The notes under the pieces: model-generated
What the model was told of the DNA's origin: nothing
Database searches by the model: none
Seen by the model: only the letters and a program-made list of their open reading frames with translations
Assembly (NCBI GenBank): GCA_030220185.1
Contig: JASPKZ010010274.1
Coordinates: forward strand, 558,001 to 622,000
Direction: 5' to 3'
Source: Diploptera punctata
Lineage: Eukaryota > Arthropoda > Insecta > Blattodea > Blaberidae
DNA length: 64,000 nucleotides
In this document: piece by piece, positions 52,890 through 64,000 of the stretch
How positions within the stretch are numbered: position 1 is the stretch's first letter
Layout: each line of letters starts with the position of its first letter
Program-made: the position numbers and the translations under genes

Positions 52890-53775
52890 TGATGGAACGG
52901 ACGCTCCCCCAGCGATTCCTACTGTTAATAAATTTACTCTTCTTCTGAAGGGTGTGCATGTTCCTGAGGGTAGTTCCATGGTAGATATGACTGCCCAAAC
53001 TGGTTCGCATTGTATAACTCACGGACAACACGAGTAATGAAACCTCCTCCGATAATAATCGTACAGAAAATTTACTTCATTGGATTTACTCAAAACATGA
53101 AAAAGTATTTTGTCACAGGATATCTCTGTGATATATTCGAAAGCAGGGGTCAAAATTAACACAAAAAACTAGGATGATTTTGCTAAGATTAAGGAAATTT
53201 TAAATCAACATGGTATGCAATACTTCACTTGCCCAACTGATGATGAGATTTTACCGAAAATAGTACTAAAGGGATTACCGCCAGAGGCGGATATCATAAT
53301 ACAACCTATAGCAAATCTATTTAATATCAGTCAGATATGGAGTACCTCTTACGATCAGGACGGTAATATAAAGCTGCAGTCATTTCCTATATGGCTACTG
53401 ACCTCAAATAAAAACCATACAGTTATGGATTTTCCAAACCTCCGACACCTTTGGAACATCCGTATCAGGATTGAGGGGTATAGGGGAGGAGGAGGCATTC
53501 CTCAATGCTATAATTGCCAGAAATTCGGGCATAAAGTTACGTCATGCGCGGCGCGTTCTGTATATATATTGTGCGCCGGGAGTCAAAGCAAGGGAATGCT
53601 CCTCAAAAACCTTAAAGTGTGGGAATTGCAGGGGAAAACATCCAGCAAACGATAGGAACTGTCCGACTCTTGTCAGATTCACTTCAAATCTCCAAACACC
53701 CAGAAGAATCCTTCTCCTCCAAAAGTTATCATCAGCAGCAGCAGCAAAGATTTTCCAAATCTCAAAGTGAATTGC
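52890..53775 (+). pseudogene. Jockey-type LINE ORF1 (zinc-knuckle RNA-binding protein)
   Basis: Broken frames give APPAIPTVNKFTLL at the start, GLPPEADIIIQPIANLF and LLTSNKNHTVMD in the middle, and a C-terminus with CYNCQKFGHKVTSC, then CAPG...AREC and CGNCRGKHPANDRNC-type knuckles split between two frames (53215-53655 and 53471-53770). This order (RRM-like or PRE_C2HC block followed by three knuckles) is that of Jockey-clade ORF1. A one-base shift near 53560 separates the frames. It would coat the element's RNA. Confidence 0.75.
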
Positions 53776-54014
53776 AAAAACACAAATGAGAATAAAAATG
53801 ATCAACAAAACAATGGAAATAATACCAATGCTTTCATTAAGTTTTTTGTTAAGTTTCATAAAGTTTTTTGAGGATTTAAACATAGGGAAAATAGTGTCAG
53901 GATTTAAAGATATGATGAACATAATTAAAACTGCCCCGGACATATTAACTAAATTCGGGATCATTGTGGAGACTATTTTTTCGGTTTTTAATGGATTTTT
54001 ATCCATATAAAGGA

Positions 54015-57000
54015 AAACTTACAAGGAATCTTAATATTCTGTACTTTAATGCTTACGGCATTGAACGCCAATGTGGTGATGTTAATCAATAATCTAGACT
54101 TGGATATCATATTAATTAATGAAACAAAATTATATATTTTTTAAAGTTTTAAAATTAAAAGATATGCTACTTAAGAACACAGGCAGCCATATGAGGGTGT
54201 GGCTATACTGATAAAAGAAAGTATCCCATACTCCCATAAGAAGTTGTTTACACTTACGTACATAGAAATAGTCACCATAGAGGTCCCGATTAATGGTACG
54301 CCTACTATTATCGGCTCCATTTACTTTGCGCCTTTCAGTGATACCAATGAATCTGAACTTTGCTAGTTAAGCGAGCTACAACAACATTTTATTTTTGCCG
54401 GCGACTTCAATGCGAAGAATAGTAAATGGGGCTGTGTTAAAACCAATGCCCGCGGCAGGATTATAGACAACTTTTCGTAGACTTATGGATTTAATATTTC
54501 AACTCCGGACAAACCAACCTTTTATCCATATAGTTGGAATGTAACTCCTGAGATTCTGGATGTCTGTCTCTGTTCTGCTCTGGTAACCTTCAATACAATG
54601 CATTTTGTGTCCTCCATGAGCTTGAGTCTGACCATCTTCCAGTTCTCTTGAAGATTGATACTACAAAGTTCTTTCCTAATCACTACCTAAAATAAATTAC
54701 TATTAACTGGATACATTTTGAAAATGATCTATTGCTACCTGATACAGTACAAATTAAATCTGAAGAAGAAATTGAGTTTTATACGAATTTATTTACCGAT
54801 ACCATTAAAGCGAATATTAACAAGAACACAATCAAGAGAACAATGGTGGTTATAGTAATAACCTGACTGATAAACAAAATTATACAATAAAGCAAATGAT
54901 TAAACGGAAAAATAAGATTCGCAAGAGGTGGCAAAAATACGGAATTGGCAGTGATAAAACAATACTGAACTATCTAACTGAACTGATCCGAATGATAGAT
55001 ACAAGAATGATAACTTTGAAAAAGAATTAAACACGCATATGGAAACTAACACAACTTGGAAGTTTGTCAATAAATTAAGGAAAAGGTAGTAGTAGGACTT
55101 TATTAGACAAAAAGTAAGATATTTATAATATTATTTACAAATATGGGTCGCACGGGCAATAAGCCGTACGTGCTGTTGACAGTCCGTTACAATAAAGTAT
55201 TACCCGTTCAAGGAGTAAGCGCAGTTGTTGACGGAGGGCACTGCAGTCGTGTTTATGCAGGAATAGAACACGTGACACTGCTATCTATGAGTGCAGAGGG
55301 GGACGGGACGTGGGACGCTGACAGTGAACACTGCCTTAGATGACGTCACGTGTAGCAACAAAGAAAGTTTCGCAATTCTTCCGCCTGCAGAGATATTTTG
55401 AACGACTAATAATAATTGGTACTAATGTAAAGAAAAATAAACAACAAAAAAATCAATAACTTTACAATTACATAAAGAAAACACAATAATATTACAACTA
55501 AATAATAACATAAGAGCATTATACACTAAAAAAACATTAACATTACAATTACATAAAGAAAACACAATAATATTACAATTAAATAATAATCCTCCAGCGG
55601 CGTGTTAAGCGTATTGTTACTTTTCCTTAACACACTTAACACGCCGTTGGAGGATGACCAGGGTTGGCTCATATAAGGACAAAGAAAACGTTGAATATTT
55701 GGCTAACTTCTGGGAGAGGATATTCAAGGAAAATGATACAAATCAAATAAACAAGGAAATATTAAGCCAAATTAATGATAAAATGGAAAGTGTACAAAGT
55801 TCAGAAGTAGAAATTCCAAACTCTATTTTGAATACTCAACTTGCTCTAATAAATTTGATCAAAACTCACCTAATAACCAGTCTCAGGGATCAGACGGTGT
55901 CCCTTACGAGGCTCTCAAATATTTCAACAAGAAGGCTATTATTTTCCTAACAAACGTTTCAAAGCAATTCTGAGATTTCAGCACATACCTGGGGTATGGA
56001 AAACTTCCGGTTAGTTGTCATTCCGAACAAGAATAAAAGTAAAAGGAACCCAAAAAATTTTAGACCGACATATCTTATTAATACTACTGAGAAAATTGAA
56101 GAAAATTATATATTAAGCCTTTTAGAACATTTTGGTAATAATATGTTTCCTAAAGAAGAGTATGGCTTTGTCAAAAATAGATTCAATGCTTTGCAGCTAT
56201 TGAGAACAACCGGGAAGTTAAATTAAACTATTGCTAATGGACGTACGACCCTGAGTATACTTCTGAATCTTCAGAGGGCTTTTGATACCGTTTGGCATCG
56301 TGGACGTGTTTTCAAATTTATTAATTATGGAATTGCATTGTACATAACAAAAATTATTAGAAACTTTATAACTGATAGACACTTTAAAGTTATTTACTCA
56401 GGCACCCTCTCCCAGATCAAAAAATCGGGGCGGGAGTTCCACAGGGATATAATTTAGCGCCAATTTTATATAACATCTATAGTGCCGGTGTTCCTAAAAG
56501 ATGCAGTATTGATATTTCTATTTATGCTGACGATATTGCTCTCTTTGCATCGAATAAGAATTATAATTATGCTTATTTTTCGATGCAAAGACAGCTAATA
56601 GTTTACGAGGGCATGGTGTGAAAATTGGAAGTTAAAAATTAATAATGATAAAATTGTGTGTGTACCCTTTACTAAGAAGATTATAATCCAGAAAATTCCA
56701 AAATTAAAATTATTTAACAAAACTATTGAATATAGTAACGATGTCAAATATTTGGGCATACTTTTGGATAATAAATTAAAGTGGGGTGCGCACACAAAGC
56801 ACACCATGCTTGCAATGCAACTCGGCAGGAGATCTCTGTGGCCATTACTGTACCTGAATAAACTTAATGTACCTATCGAATTCATGATTTACAAGCGGTT
56901 CATTAGGAGCTCTGATATATTCGCGGCCAGCTCCTGGTGGGATTCTACGGTGCTACATAAAAAAATTCAAAGCAAGGAAAATAGAATTATTAGAAAAATA

Positions 57001-57180
57001 TCGAGCACAGGCAGATTTACAAAAAAATATTACTATTAAAAAAATTTGAATCACAAAGATATTACTACAATAATTCCAGAGATCGGGACGAAGGAGGATA
57101 ACAGATTGGCAGATATTTTATCCCGTTGTAATTGAATAACATTTCTTTCAGTTCTTTACTAATTTTTATTATAGGTATTA
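54015..57180 (+). pseudogene. Jockey-type LINE ORF2, endonuclease and reverse transcriptase
   Basis: The endonuclease part (54015-54700) shows NLNILYFNAYGI, LDIILINETKL-like, FIFAGDFNAKNSKWGC and LDVCLCSAL in shifted frames. After the insertion at 55086-55630 the reverse transcriptase continues: EYLANFWERIFKEND (55654-55950), WKTS.LVVIPNKNKSKRNPKNFRP, then PKEEYGFVKNRFNALQLL (55996-56226), NLQRAFDTVWHRG, YADDIALFAS with intact Asp pair (about 56523), and KYLGILLDNKLKWGAH, then the C-terminal part to 57039. At least ten stops or shifts. This is the most complete Jockey copy in the window. Confidence 0.85.
55086..55630 (-). mobile_element. Element D insertion with inverted copy of its target
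   Basis: (GTA)nGGACTTTATTAGAC to AATTAAATAATAAT (55087-55590) is element D, followed by 55591-55630, a reverse-complement copy of the Jockey sequence that surrounds the insertion point. Compared with 13969-14449 this copy has an extra 213-base GC-rich block (about 55200-55412, containing TGACGTCA). The frame at 55143-55343 reads MGRTGNKPYVLLTVRYNK..., and I do not recognise it. Confidence 0.75.
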
Positions 57181-57409
57181 TTTCTCAACTTAGATATATG
57201 AGGAAAAAATCCAAGAAAAAATATATAAACAAATAAATACATAAAATGTTTTAATTGTAATGATGTTTACAGTTTAATTATAATTTTATTTTTAACTTTA
57301 GAGTGAGAGGTCATCCTCTCCTTCCTAAACAATGTTTTAACCGTTGAGAACTGGGGAGAGGGCTAAACCTAACTGGCTGGAACCTTCAATCTTAATTAAA
57401 TGATCACTG

Positions 57410-57777
57410 CTTGATAAAAAAGAAGCGATAAAATGAAAGTGATAAAATCGAGGTAAAAACGACTGTGATTGGTTGTATATCACAATTCATTGAAATGTGA
57501 TTGGTCATTGACTGCCATTCGAGGTATGGGTTAAATAGTCAATTCAAAAGGTTACTATTCGCAGTTCAGACAATGCGTTCGTAGCTCGACTGGACCGTTC
57601 CGCGGCGGCCTTGAACTGGGTGAGAAATGGCGCGCCTTCCGCCAGAGTTACATCTACACGATCGGCAAATCATTGGTACAGAGCACTATCTACTGTGCTA
57701 AAATTACAAATTGCTACAGTACTAACTTAAATTAGTCTTACCTGCATCAGAACCGATGTAGAAAATGATGACCTTGA

Positions 57778-57826
<49 letters not shown>

Positions 57827-57960
57827 TTTTTGTACAGTAGGTAGTGGTCCGTATTAATGACTTGCCGGTCGTGTGTGTAACTCAATCGAAAGGCGCGCCA
57901 ATACTCACAAAGTACAAAGCTTCCGCGAAACTTTCCGACAGAGCTACGAACGCTTTATAT
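57410..57960. repeat. Family F palindromic element
   Basis: 57572-57702 and 57827-57957 are inverted arms of about 130 bases, roughly 70-75% matching: GCGTTCGTAGCTC, GGCGCGCCTT, GAGTTACA.C.ACACGA.CGGCAA, CACTA.CTACTGT occur in both. The spacer includes (AAT)n (57783-57826). The left flank (57410-57545) matches 43025-43185. Clearly GC-richer than its surroundings. Confidence 0.7.
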
Positions 57961-58165
57961 TAACAGTCTAATCTAAATAATGTGATTTCGGCTTGTACAG
58001 TTAGTCGGCTGGAGAGGGCGGAAACCGTGAGTAATGTGGTACATAGAGTGAAAAACTACTATATTATTTCGTTGCGAAGAGTAGGCCTATGTGCTTTGAT
58101 ATACTCACACGAATTGTCAAACACGTATGGCTTACTGCTCATTTGATCCATTTATAAAAACCACA

Positions 58166-58166
58166 G

Positions 58167-58218
<52 letters not shown>
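58166..58218. repeat. (CA)n(TA)n microsatellite
   Basis: Compound run directly in front of the RTE-type LINE; it marks that element's truncated 5' border. Confidence 0.95.
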
Positions 58219-58220
58219 GT

Positions 58221-59384
58221 GTGATATCAGTGCATTATGTAGATAATCGGATGATAATGGTGAGGTTACAAGGGAAAAAAGTGGACTTGGTGATAGTGCA
58301 AATTTACATGCCCCATAGTGGGTTAGCAGATGAAGAAGTGGAGGAAAGATATGACAAGATAGAAGAGATTGTGGAGAAAGAGAAGAAGGGGGCATGTGTT
58401 ATCCTAATGGGTGACTGGAATGCTGTAGTTGGAGAAGGGCAGGATGGAAGTACAGTTGGAAGATATGGATTAGGAAAAAGGAATGAGAGAGGTGAATCAC
58501 TGGTGAGTTTCTGTAAAAGGAATTCAATGATAATTGGAAATACAATGTTTCAACAGCATAAAAGAAGAAGATACACATGGATAAACCCTATGGACAACAA
58601 ACGATACCAGATCGACTACATACTAATACAGGAAAGATTCCGAAATTGCTTTAAAAATGCGAAGACCCTACCAGGAGCAGATATAAATTCAGACCATGTC
58701 CTACTAATGGGCGAAGTAGATATTTGCCAGAAGAAGATAAGAGGAAGACAGGCAATAAAGAAGTTTGACTTGGAGAAACTCAAAACTGAAGAGGAAAGGA
58801 GAAAATTCCAACAACATTTTCAGGAGAAAGCCTCTACCATGGAAATCTCATATGGCAATACAATGGAACACTGGAGTCATTTGAAAACCTCTATACAGAT
58901 AGCTGCAGAGGAAACAATAGGATACAAAGAGAGCAAGAATATTAAGAAACCTTGGGTCACAGAAAAAATGTTGGAGAAGATGGAAAAAAGAAGAAAATGG
59001 AAAAATAGCAATACAGAAGAAGCCAAAAGAAACTACAGGAAACTAAACAACGAACTTAGAAGAGAAACTGACAAGGCAAGGGAAGAATGGATGAAGCAGA
59101 AATGTGAAGAACTAGAGAATCTGGAGAGGAAAGGAAAATATGATTTAATGTACCAGGAAGTTAAAGGCTTGGACTATGGAAAGAAGAGCAGGAAAACTAT
59201 GTGGCTGATTGAGGACGAAAATAATGAAGAAATAACAGACAAACAAGGAATTATGAATACATGGGAAAAATATGTAGAAGAGCTATATGAGACAAGAAAT
59301 CGTTCGGCTAACTTGGATATAGAAAATGAAGAAGACGTATCAGAAGATGAAAAAAGGATTTTCAATTCTGAAGGAAGAAGTTGA
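58221..59384 (+). pseudogene. RTE-type LINE, endonuclease half (open)
   Basis: A 387-codon frame. Residues 26-31 VQIYMP, 64-71 GDWNAVVG, 131-135 IDYIL and 157-161 SDHVL are the later motifs of an APE-type endonuclease with its Asn and Asp-His catalytic residues present; the first motifs are missing because the element is 5'-truncated. Residues 185-387 form a lysine/glutamate-rich linker. The frame ends at a one-base shift in an A-run near 59350, beyond which the reverse transcriptase follows. The M at 58221 is simply the first ATG, not a natural start. This is the best-preserved LINE coding region here. Confidence 0.85.
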
Positions 59385-60860
59385 ACTAGCAATTAAGGAA
59401 ATGAAAAATGGGAAAGCAATAGGGGTAGATGGAATCCCCATTGAATTAGTTAAATGCTTGGGTGAAGGAAAGAAGGAAATTTTGCGTTTATGCAACAATA
59501 TATATAAAGAAGGTGAATGGCCCGAAGAATTGACTGAGACTGTGTTAATACCAATACCGAAGAAAAACAATGCAAAGAAATGTAAGGAGTTCAGGACTGT
59601 CAGCTTGATATCACACTCTGCAAAGATTCTCCTGCGAACACTAAATCGACGTTTACGTTCTACGATGGAAAGCGAATTGGAAGAAGAACAGTTTGGCTTC
59701 AAGAAGGGAAAGGGTACAAGATATGCAATTGGATTGATACGAAAATAGGAGAAAGATATATAGAAAAAGATAAAGACGTTTATGCAGTATTTGTTGACCT
59801 GGAAAGGACTTTGACAGAGTAAATTGGAATAAACTCCTGAAGATCTTGAAGAACATTGGCGTGAACTGGAAGGAGAGGAGGCTAATAAGTAGTCTTTATA
59901 TGAAACAGCGAATAAAAGTGAAGATATGAGAAGAAATATCAGAGGGAAGAGAAATTGGAAGAGGGGTGAGGCAAGGATGTCCTCTATCACCTATTCTTTT
60001 CAACATCTACCTGGAAGACCTAATGAAGAACTGCTTCAGTAATACGGGAGGCGTAAACATGGGAGGAAGAAGAATAAAGTGCATAAGATTTGCTGATGAT
60101 ATGGCTTTGCTAGCAGAAGATGCAATGACATTGAGGAACATGCTGATGGAGCTTAATGACAAGTGCGAGGATTATGGGATGAAGATAAATATAAATAAGA
60201 CGAAGGCCATGATTATAGGAAAGAAACAAAGGAAGATAAACATGAAGATTAAAGGTGAAGCCATTGAGCAAGTGGAGAGCTTCAAATACTTGGGTTGTAC
60301 TATCAATAGTAACATGAACTGCGGTCAAGAAGTAAAGCAGAGGATAGCAATGGCAAAAGAAGCTTTCAACAAGAAGATAAGCATTTTCTGCGGACCTTTG
60401 GCAAGAGAAATAAGAAAGAGGCTAGTGAAGTGCTTTGTGTGGAGTGTAGCATTATATGGAGCGGAGGCGTGGACATTACGACGGAATGAGGAAAAGCGAC
60501 TGGAAGCTTTTGAGATGTGGATATGGAGAAGAATGGAACGTATAAACTGGACAGACAAAGTAAGAAATGAAGATGTGCTAGACAGAGTTGGTGAAAGAAG
60601 AACAATGCTGGAACTCATAAAGAAGAGGAAAATAAATTGGATTGGCTACTGGCTAAGAAGAAACTGCCTGCTGAAGGATGCTCTAGAAGGAATGGTCAAC
60701 CGAAGAAAGTTAGAGGCAGAAAAAGACATCAGATGATAGACAATATTAAAATAAGTGGTTTGTATGGAGATACAAAAAGGAAAGCTGAGTCAAGGAAAGA
60801 GTGGAGAATGCTGAGTGTGCAGTGAAAGACCTGCTCTTGAGCAGAACACTATGAATGAAT
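59326..60860 (+). pseudogene. RTE-type LINE, reverse-transcriptase half
   Basis: The first part (59338-59744) reads AIKEMKNGKAIGVDGIPIEL, WPEELTETVLIPIPKK and EEEQFGFKKGKGTRYA. A shift leads to DKDVYAVFVDLE, with a one-base loss in the usual KAFD motif near 59800, then an in-frame stop at about 59927. The next part (59966-60736) reads RQGCPLSPILFNIYLEDL, IRFADDMALLAED (catalytic Asp pair), ESFKYLGCTINSNMN, LYGAEAWTLRR and RRMERINWTDKVRNEDVL. The end follows in another frame to about 60825. Only about five lesions in 2.6 kb, so this is younger than the other LINEs. The 3' tail near 60850 is (TGAA)-like. Confidence 0.88.
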
Positions 60861-60888
60861 AGGCCTATATATATATTCTTTAAAAAAT

Positions 60889-61100
60889 TGCTTACCTGTT
60901 ATGGCCGCTGGATGGTAGTTGGAAAGTCTTTCCGCTACCTCTTGTGTGAATTGAGAATACTACATATACAAGAAAAATGTATGTTTGTGTTGGAATAGTT
61001 AGGAACGGTAGCTCGTTTGGTTAGAGGCTACACTTACGAGTTAGAACCTCAGGTTCAAATCCGACTCAAGCATTCATTTTTCTTTTCATGTCATATATAT
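60889..61100 (+). mobile_element. SINE S3, second copy
   Basis: GGATGGTAGTTGGAAAGTC, GAATTGAGAATACTACATATAC, A-box-like GGTAGCTCGTTTGG, B-box AGGTTCAAATCC, then GCATTCATTTTTCTT and a (TA)n tail: the same order as the minus-strand copy at 35376-35590. Confidence 0.75.
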
Positions 61101-61133
61101 ATAGTTTACTCTGATAAAGTCCTATAAGGCATA

Positions 61134-61334
61134 CGCTATTAGAAGACATCGGGCGGAGCTATGCGTGGCTAGTTCATTTCGTCTAGCCTCTCATAATCGA
61201 GCGGTGTAGTTCGAGTACAATTGGCGCTGTAACCACGACATATCGCCCGTCTCTTCCCTTCTTACTTACTGATATCTGACAACGGCGCATGAAGAATGAA
61301 GCAGGATGGGCTTACCGCATGTCTTCTAATAGTG
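61134..61334. mobile_element. MITE-like element with 16-bp terminal repeats
   Basis: CGCTATTAGAAGACAT (61134-61149) and ATGTCTTCTAATAGTG (61319-61334) are inverted with 15 of 16 matching. The 201-bp interior is GC-richer than the flanks and non-coding. The dinucleotide or short target duplication is unclear. Confidence 0.65.
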
Positions 61335-63354
61335 TGCCTGGTTTAGTACTACATTACTTTACATTAAACTTTGTTGCAATCATTACTTTTAGCAAATAAA
61401 AATCCTACCCTTTATAACACCTGATTAAGAATATCTGGATAATGAAATATAGATGGACAATAAAGATGCATAAATGGGGTATCTTTGGAGAACAATATTT
61501 TAAAGTTTCTAAAACTAATTTGTAATTATTAGGAGCACCATAACATATAGAGTTGAATTAAAATACTACATTACAATTCTGTCAACTGAAGTGGATTCTT
61601 TAAGAATATCAATTAGGCACACCAAATTCGAAAATTACATGAAACTAATGAGGCAGGAAATTAAGATACAAATATATAGTATAGAATATTAGAATGTCAT
61701 AAGTATTCCGGAACTGAGAATAAGTAAAAATATTTGGTTAGACTCCCCAAGGAAGAAAGAAAAGCGCCATTTATAGATTAAATGCATACAAGAGATTACT
61801 AGATGAATGGTAGAGAACGGATTTTAGGAAGGAGACCGTAAAGATAGGAATGGATGTTCATATATTCAACCCATTGTTTAGTATTAAAACATATAAAATA
61901 AAATAAGTTAAAATATATCTTCTTAGGTAACATCCGTCGTCCTCAACTTAATTAAAACATATATTTGTTATGTATCATTCTTCTGATGAATCAATTTTTA
62001 AAATACAAATTTAGTGCTTGGAGGGTAATTGCTGCTAATATTTCGTTTACATTCAAGGGTAGATAACCCTTGGATTTCTAAAGCCCATTTTATTTTATTT
62101 TTTTAAATCGCTAAACAAGCATTCTAAAGAATAACTTTTATATTAGAAGTAGATACTTCTCGATAAGTAAAAAGAAATAAAAGTTCGGATATGAAGGAGT
62201 TAATTCGATTCAGACCTTGATTTAAATGATTGATTGAATAAATTAACTTTATCGTAAGAGGATAGAAAGTGCATACATATTTGAATTACGAATGCCTTGA
62301 AGGAATTGTAGTAATCGTATTTTTTTTCTTTGGTTAACAAATAATGTATGATATTCTTAGAAATAAATATTTTATACAAAAGCTAATAGTATAGTAATTT
62401 GTATTGATGACAAGTATTTGTCTAATTAACTCAGAGTTGATGAGACATGAAATGGAATAAATATAGCATTTTCCAATAAAATACACAAGTTCCTTGAATT
62501 GTTTATTTAATTTCATCACTTTTAATCTAACGTTTCTAAACATACCATGATATAAAAAATACAAAATAAAAATGAATTTCCATTGCATAACTCCTATCTA
62601 CTGTGTTAAAAAGAAGACAATATTCGTTATTATTATAAAGTAATGCGCCAATACATTTCTGGACAAATATACGATAAAACTATATATTTGTGAATCAGTT
62701 TGTATAAGACATTGTATTACCATGAGGAATGCATACTTATATCACGTACATCCTGTATTATTAAATCCCAGAATAAGCTTAGTTTTATTTCGTTGTAAAG
62801 TTATTTCCAGGTGTACTTCGTATATCTCCAAAGAAGCAATTAGATGCTACGGAATCAAGTCATGTTCTCAAGGAAGTAAACGAAGCTTGTAAAAGCACAC
62901 GTGTGTGTCCACAAGTTTCGTGTCTGGCACACAAACTTCCTCTTCTTATAATAGCTATTTATCGTAAACGAGAATGTAGCTTATTTCTTGCATTAATACA
63001 TCATTACTTGCTACGATGTTCAACACGTTGAGCAAATGTATAGCAGAACATATTTCACGCTAGGTTATACAAGTATATTAACGCAGATTAATCTGCCGCC
63101 TTATACATACCGTACTTTTACGTGTCATATGACATCCGGACCTTACAGCGAAATTACAAGTCGGGTGAGGAATTTTAACATGGATCAGATACGTACTTTT
63201 TTGTTCACACAAGGACATGGAGGTCCTCCCTGAATGACTGACTATTTCAATATTAAGGCCTCCTCCGGAAGAGCGCAGCGTTAAAACGAAACGCATCATT
63301 CACACACATTCAGACTAAACATGGTAAATATTATAATGATGTTGATCACTATAT
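61335..63354. other. No gene seen
   Basis: Long AT-rich stretch. At 61922-61950 CATCCGTCGTCCTCAACTT repeats the outer end of the 16.7-17.2 kb palindrome and may be a stray Penelope-like end. At 63256-63292 CCTCCGGAAGAGCGCAGCG...CGAAACGC resembles a stem-loop of another element. Frames at 63036-63233 and 63078-63299 have no domain. Confidence 0.45.
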
Positions 63355-63495
63355 CATATTCTGAGACCGTTTGGACCTTACATTTTCCTGACATTTGTCT
63401 TATCCTGAAAATAAATACCCAGGAAACTTGGGACGATCCCGGGGCCGCTGCGTACTAAACAGCTATACTACGTGGAGACCACAGCGTTGGATTCA
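63355..63495 (-). mobile_element. Degraded SINE S2
   Basis: GACCGTTTGGACCTTACATTTTCCTGACATTTGTCTTA, then GATCCCGGGGCCGCTGCG and CCACAGCG keep the S2 body and head order on the minus strand. Confidence 0.65.
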
Positions 63496-64000
63496 TACAA
63501 GGTGACACGCGGTCTAATATAAGGATGTTAGTGCCAGATGGTTTTGTGAGAAGACTTACAGTCGGGGAAAATATCCTTAAGAAGGCTATTAAATTGGCAA
63601 ACGAAAAATAATGAAAAAACAAGTATTTATTATAAATAATTCAATTTCCTAAATATATTTATGGGTTTCGGAATGTTTTATATTACTTAGGTGCGCGTTC
63701 CAATATTAACGACTCTACCTTTTGTGCGTTGGGTTTCGTGCTATGCGTACAAATGGCGTTAACATAGTTACTTTTCAATTTACTCACTTCATCTCATCAC
63801 TTTATTTGAGTGTTCTTGTACACAGAGTAGTATATTTGTGATTATGTCCAGTGTAAGTGCAGGCTTTGTCGCCATCACTGAATGGATTTTCTACCAAATT
63901 TTAAGGATATTAAAAAAAGTTATGCACAATGTATTATTCGATTACTCACAACTTTTTTATTCCTGAAAAAATATATATATTGAGGCTTTACAATGTCTTT
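63496..64000. other. No gene seen
   Basis: AT-rich DNA to the window end without recognised features. Confidence 0.45.

Noticed and set aside
53542..54006. 154-codon minus-strand ORF with membrane-like segments
   Set aside because: It overlaps the Jockey ORF1 zinc-knuckle region and downstream DNA in antisense; no family match.
59340..59990. 216-codon minus-strand ORF with hydrophobic stretches
   Set aside because: It is the antisense of the LINE reverse-transcriptase coding strand; the hydrophobicity comes from reading Lys/Glu-rich codons backwards.

Overview
This is an AT-rich eukaryotic window with no recognisable host gene. Nearly everything that can be identified is a transposable element or a simple repeat. 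Short (TA)n, (ATT)n, (GA)n and (GT)n runs, tRNA-headed SINEs, insect-type mariner, hAT and pogo remnants, and at least six kinds of non-LTR retrotransposon point to a large insect genome. The frequent AGGCCTA words and the particular LINE and SINE 3' ends look like a cockroach or termite, but that is recollection and was not tested. No bacterial operon, ribosome binding site, CRISPR array, rRNA or functional tRNA was seen. Layout: 1-3.8 kb is anonymous AT-rich DNA with one small tandem duplication. 3.8-8.4 kb holds LINE tails, a SINE with target-site duplications (TSDs), a perfect 78-bp-arm palindrome carrying a hammerhead-ribozyme-like core, and a second foldback. 8.39-12.27 kb is a complete LTR retrotransposon (TAAT duplication, TG..CA LTRs, initiator-tRNA-Met primer site) that encodes only a Gag-like protein and has no pol. 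12.3-16.3 kb is LINE scraps, an old 300-bp tandem duplication and SINEs. 16.7-20.9 kb has two long head-to-head palindromes of Penelope-like 3' ends on either side of a broken open reading frame from an uncharacterised multicopy arthropod protein family. 21.3-25.8 kb has a LINE, a mariner split by a 744-bp insertion with a 12-bp duplication, a SINE with a 13-bp duplication and a LINE with an 11-bp duplication. 26-37.4 kb has further LINE and SINE fragments, a broken hAT transposase gene and a third Penelope-like palindrome. 37.96-39.61 kb is a hAT deletion derivative with 36-bp subterminal repeats and one BED-finger exon. 40.9-42.9 kb is one LINE broken by three separate insertions. 43-52.9 kb has MITE-like inverted repeats, a perfect 39-bp triplication, an inverted SINE pair, an LTR- or promoter-like sequence and a pogo deletion derivative. 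52.9-60.9 kb holds the two longest LINEs, a Jockey-type and an RTE-type element. 61-64 kb is mostly anonymous. How it fits together: the coding pieces are autonomous-type machinery (reverse transcriptases with APE-type endonuclease, DDE transposases) that has decayed, beside short parasites that depend on it (SINEs, MITE-like palindromes, the gag-only LTR element, and hAT and pogo derivatives). Insertion order can be read in several places from target-site duplications. The only long undamaged ORF is the Gag-like one; the endonuclease half of the RTE-type LINE is also open. Boundaries without a duplication are approximate, and every family assignment comes from motif recognition by eye.
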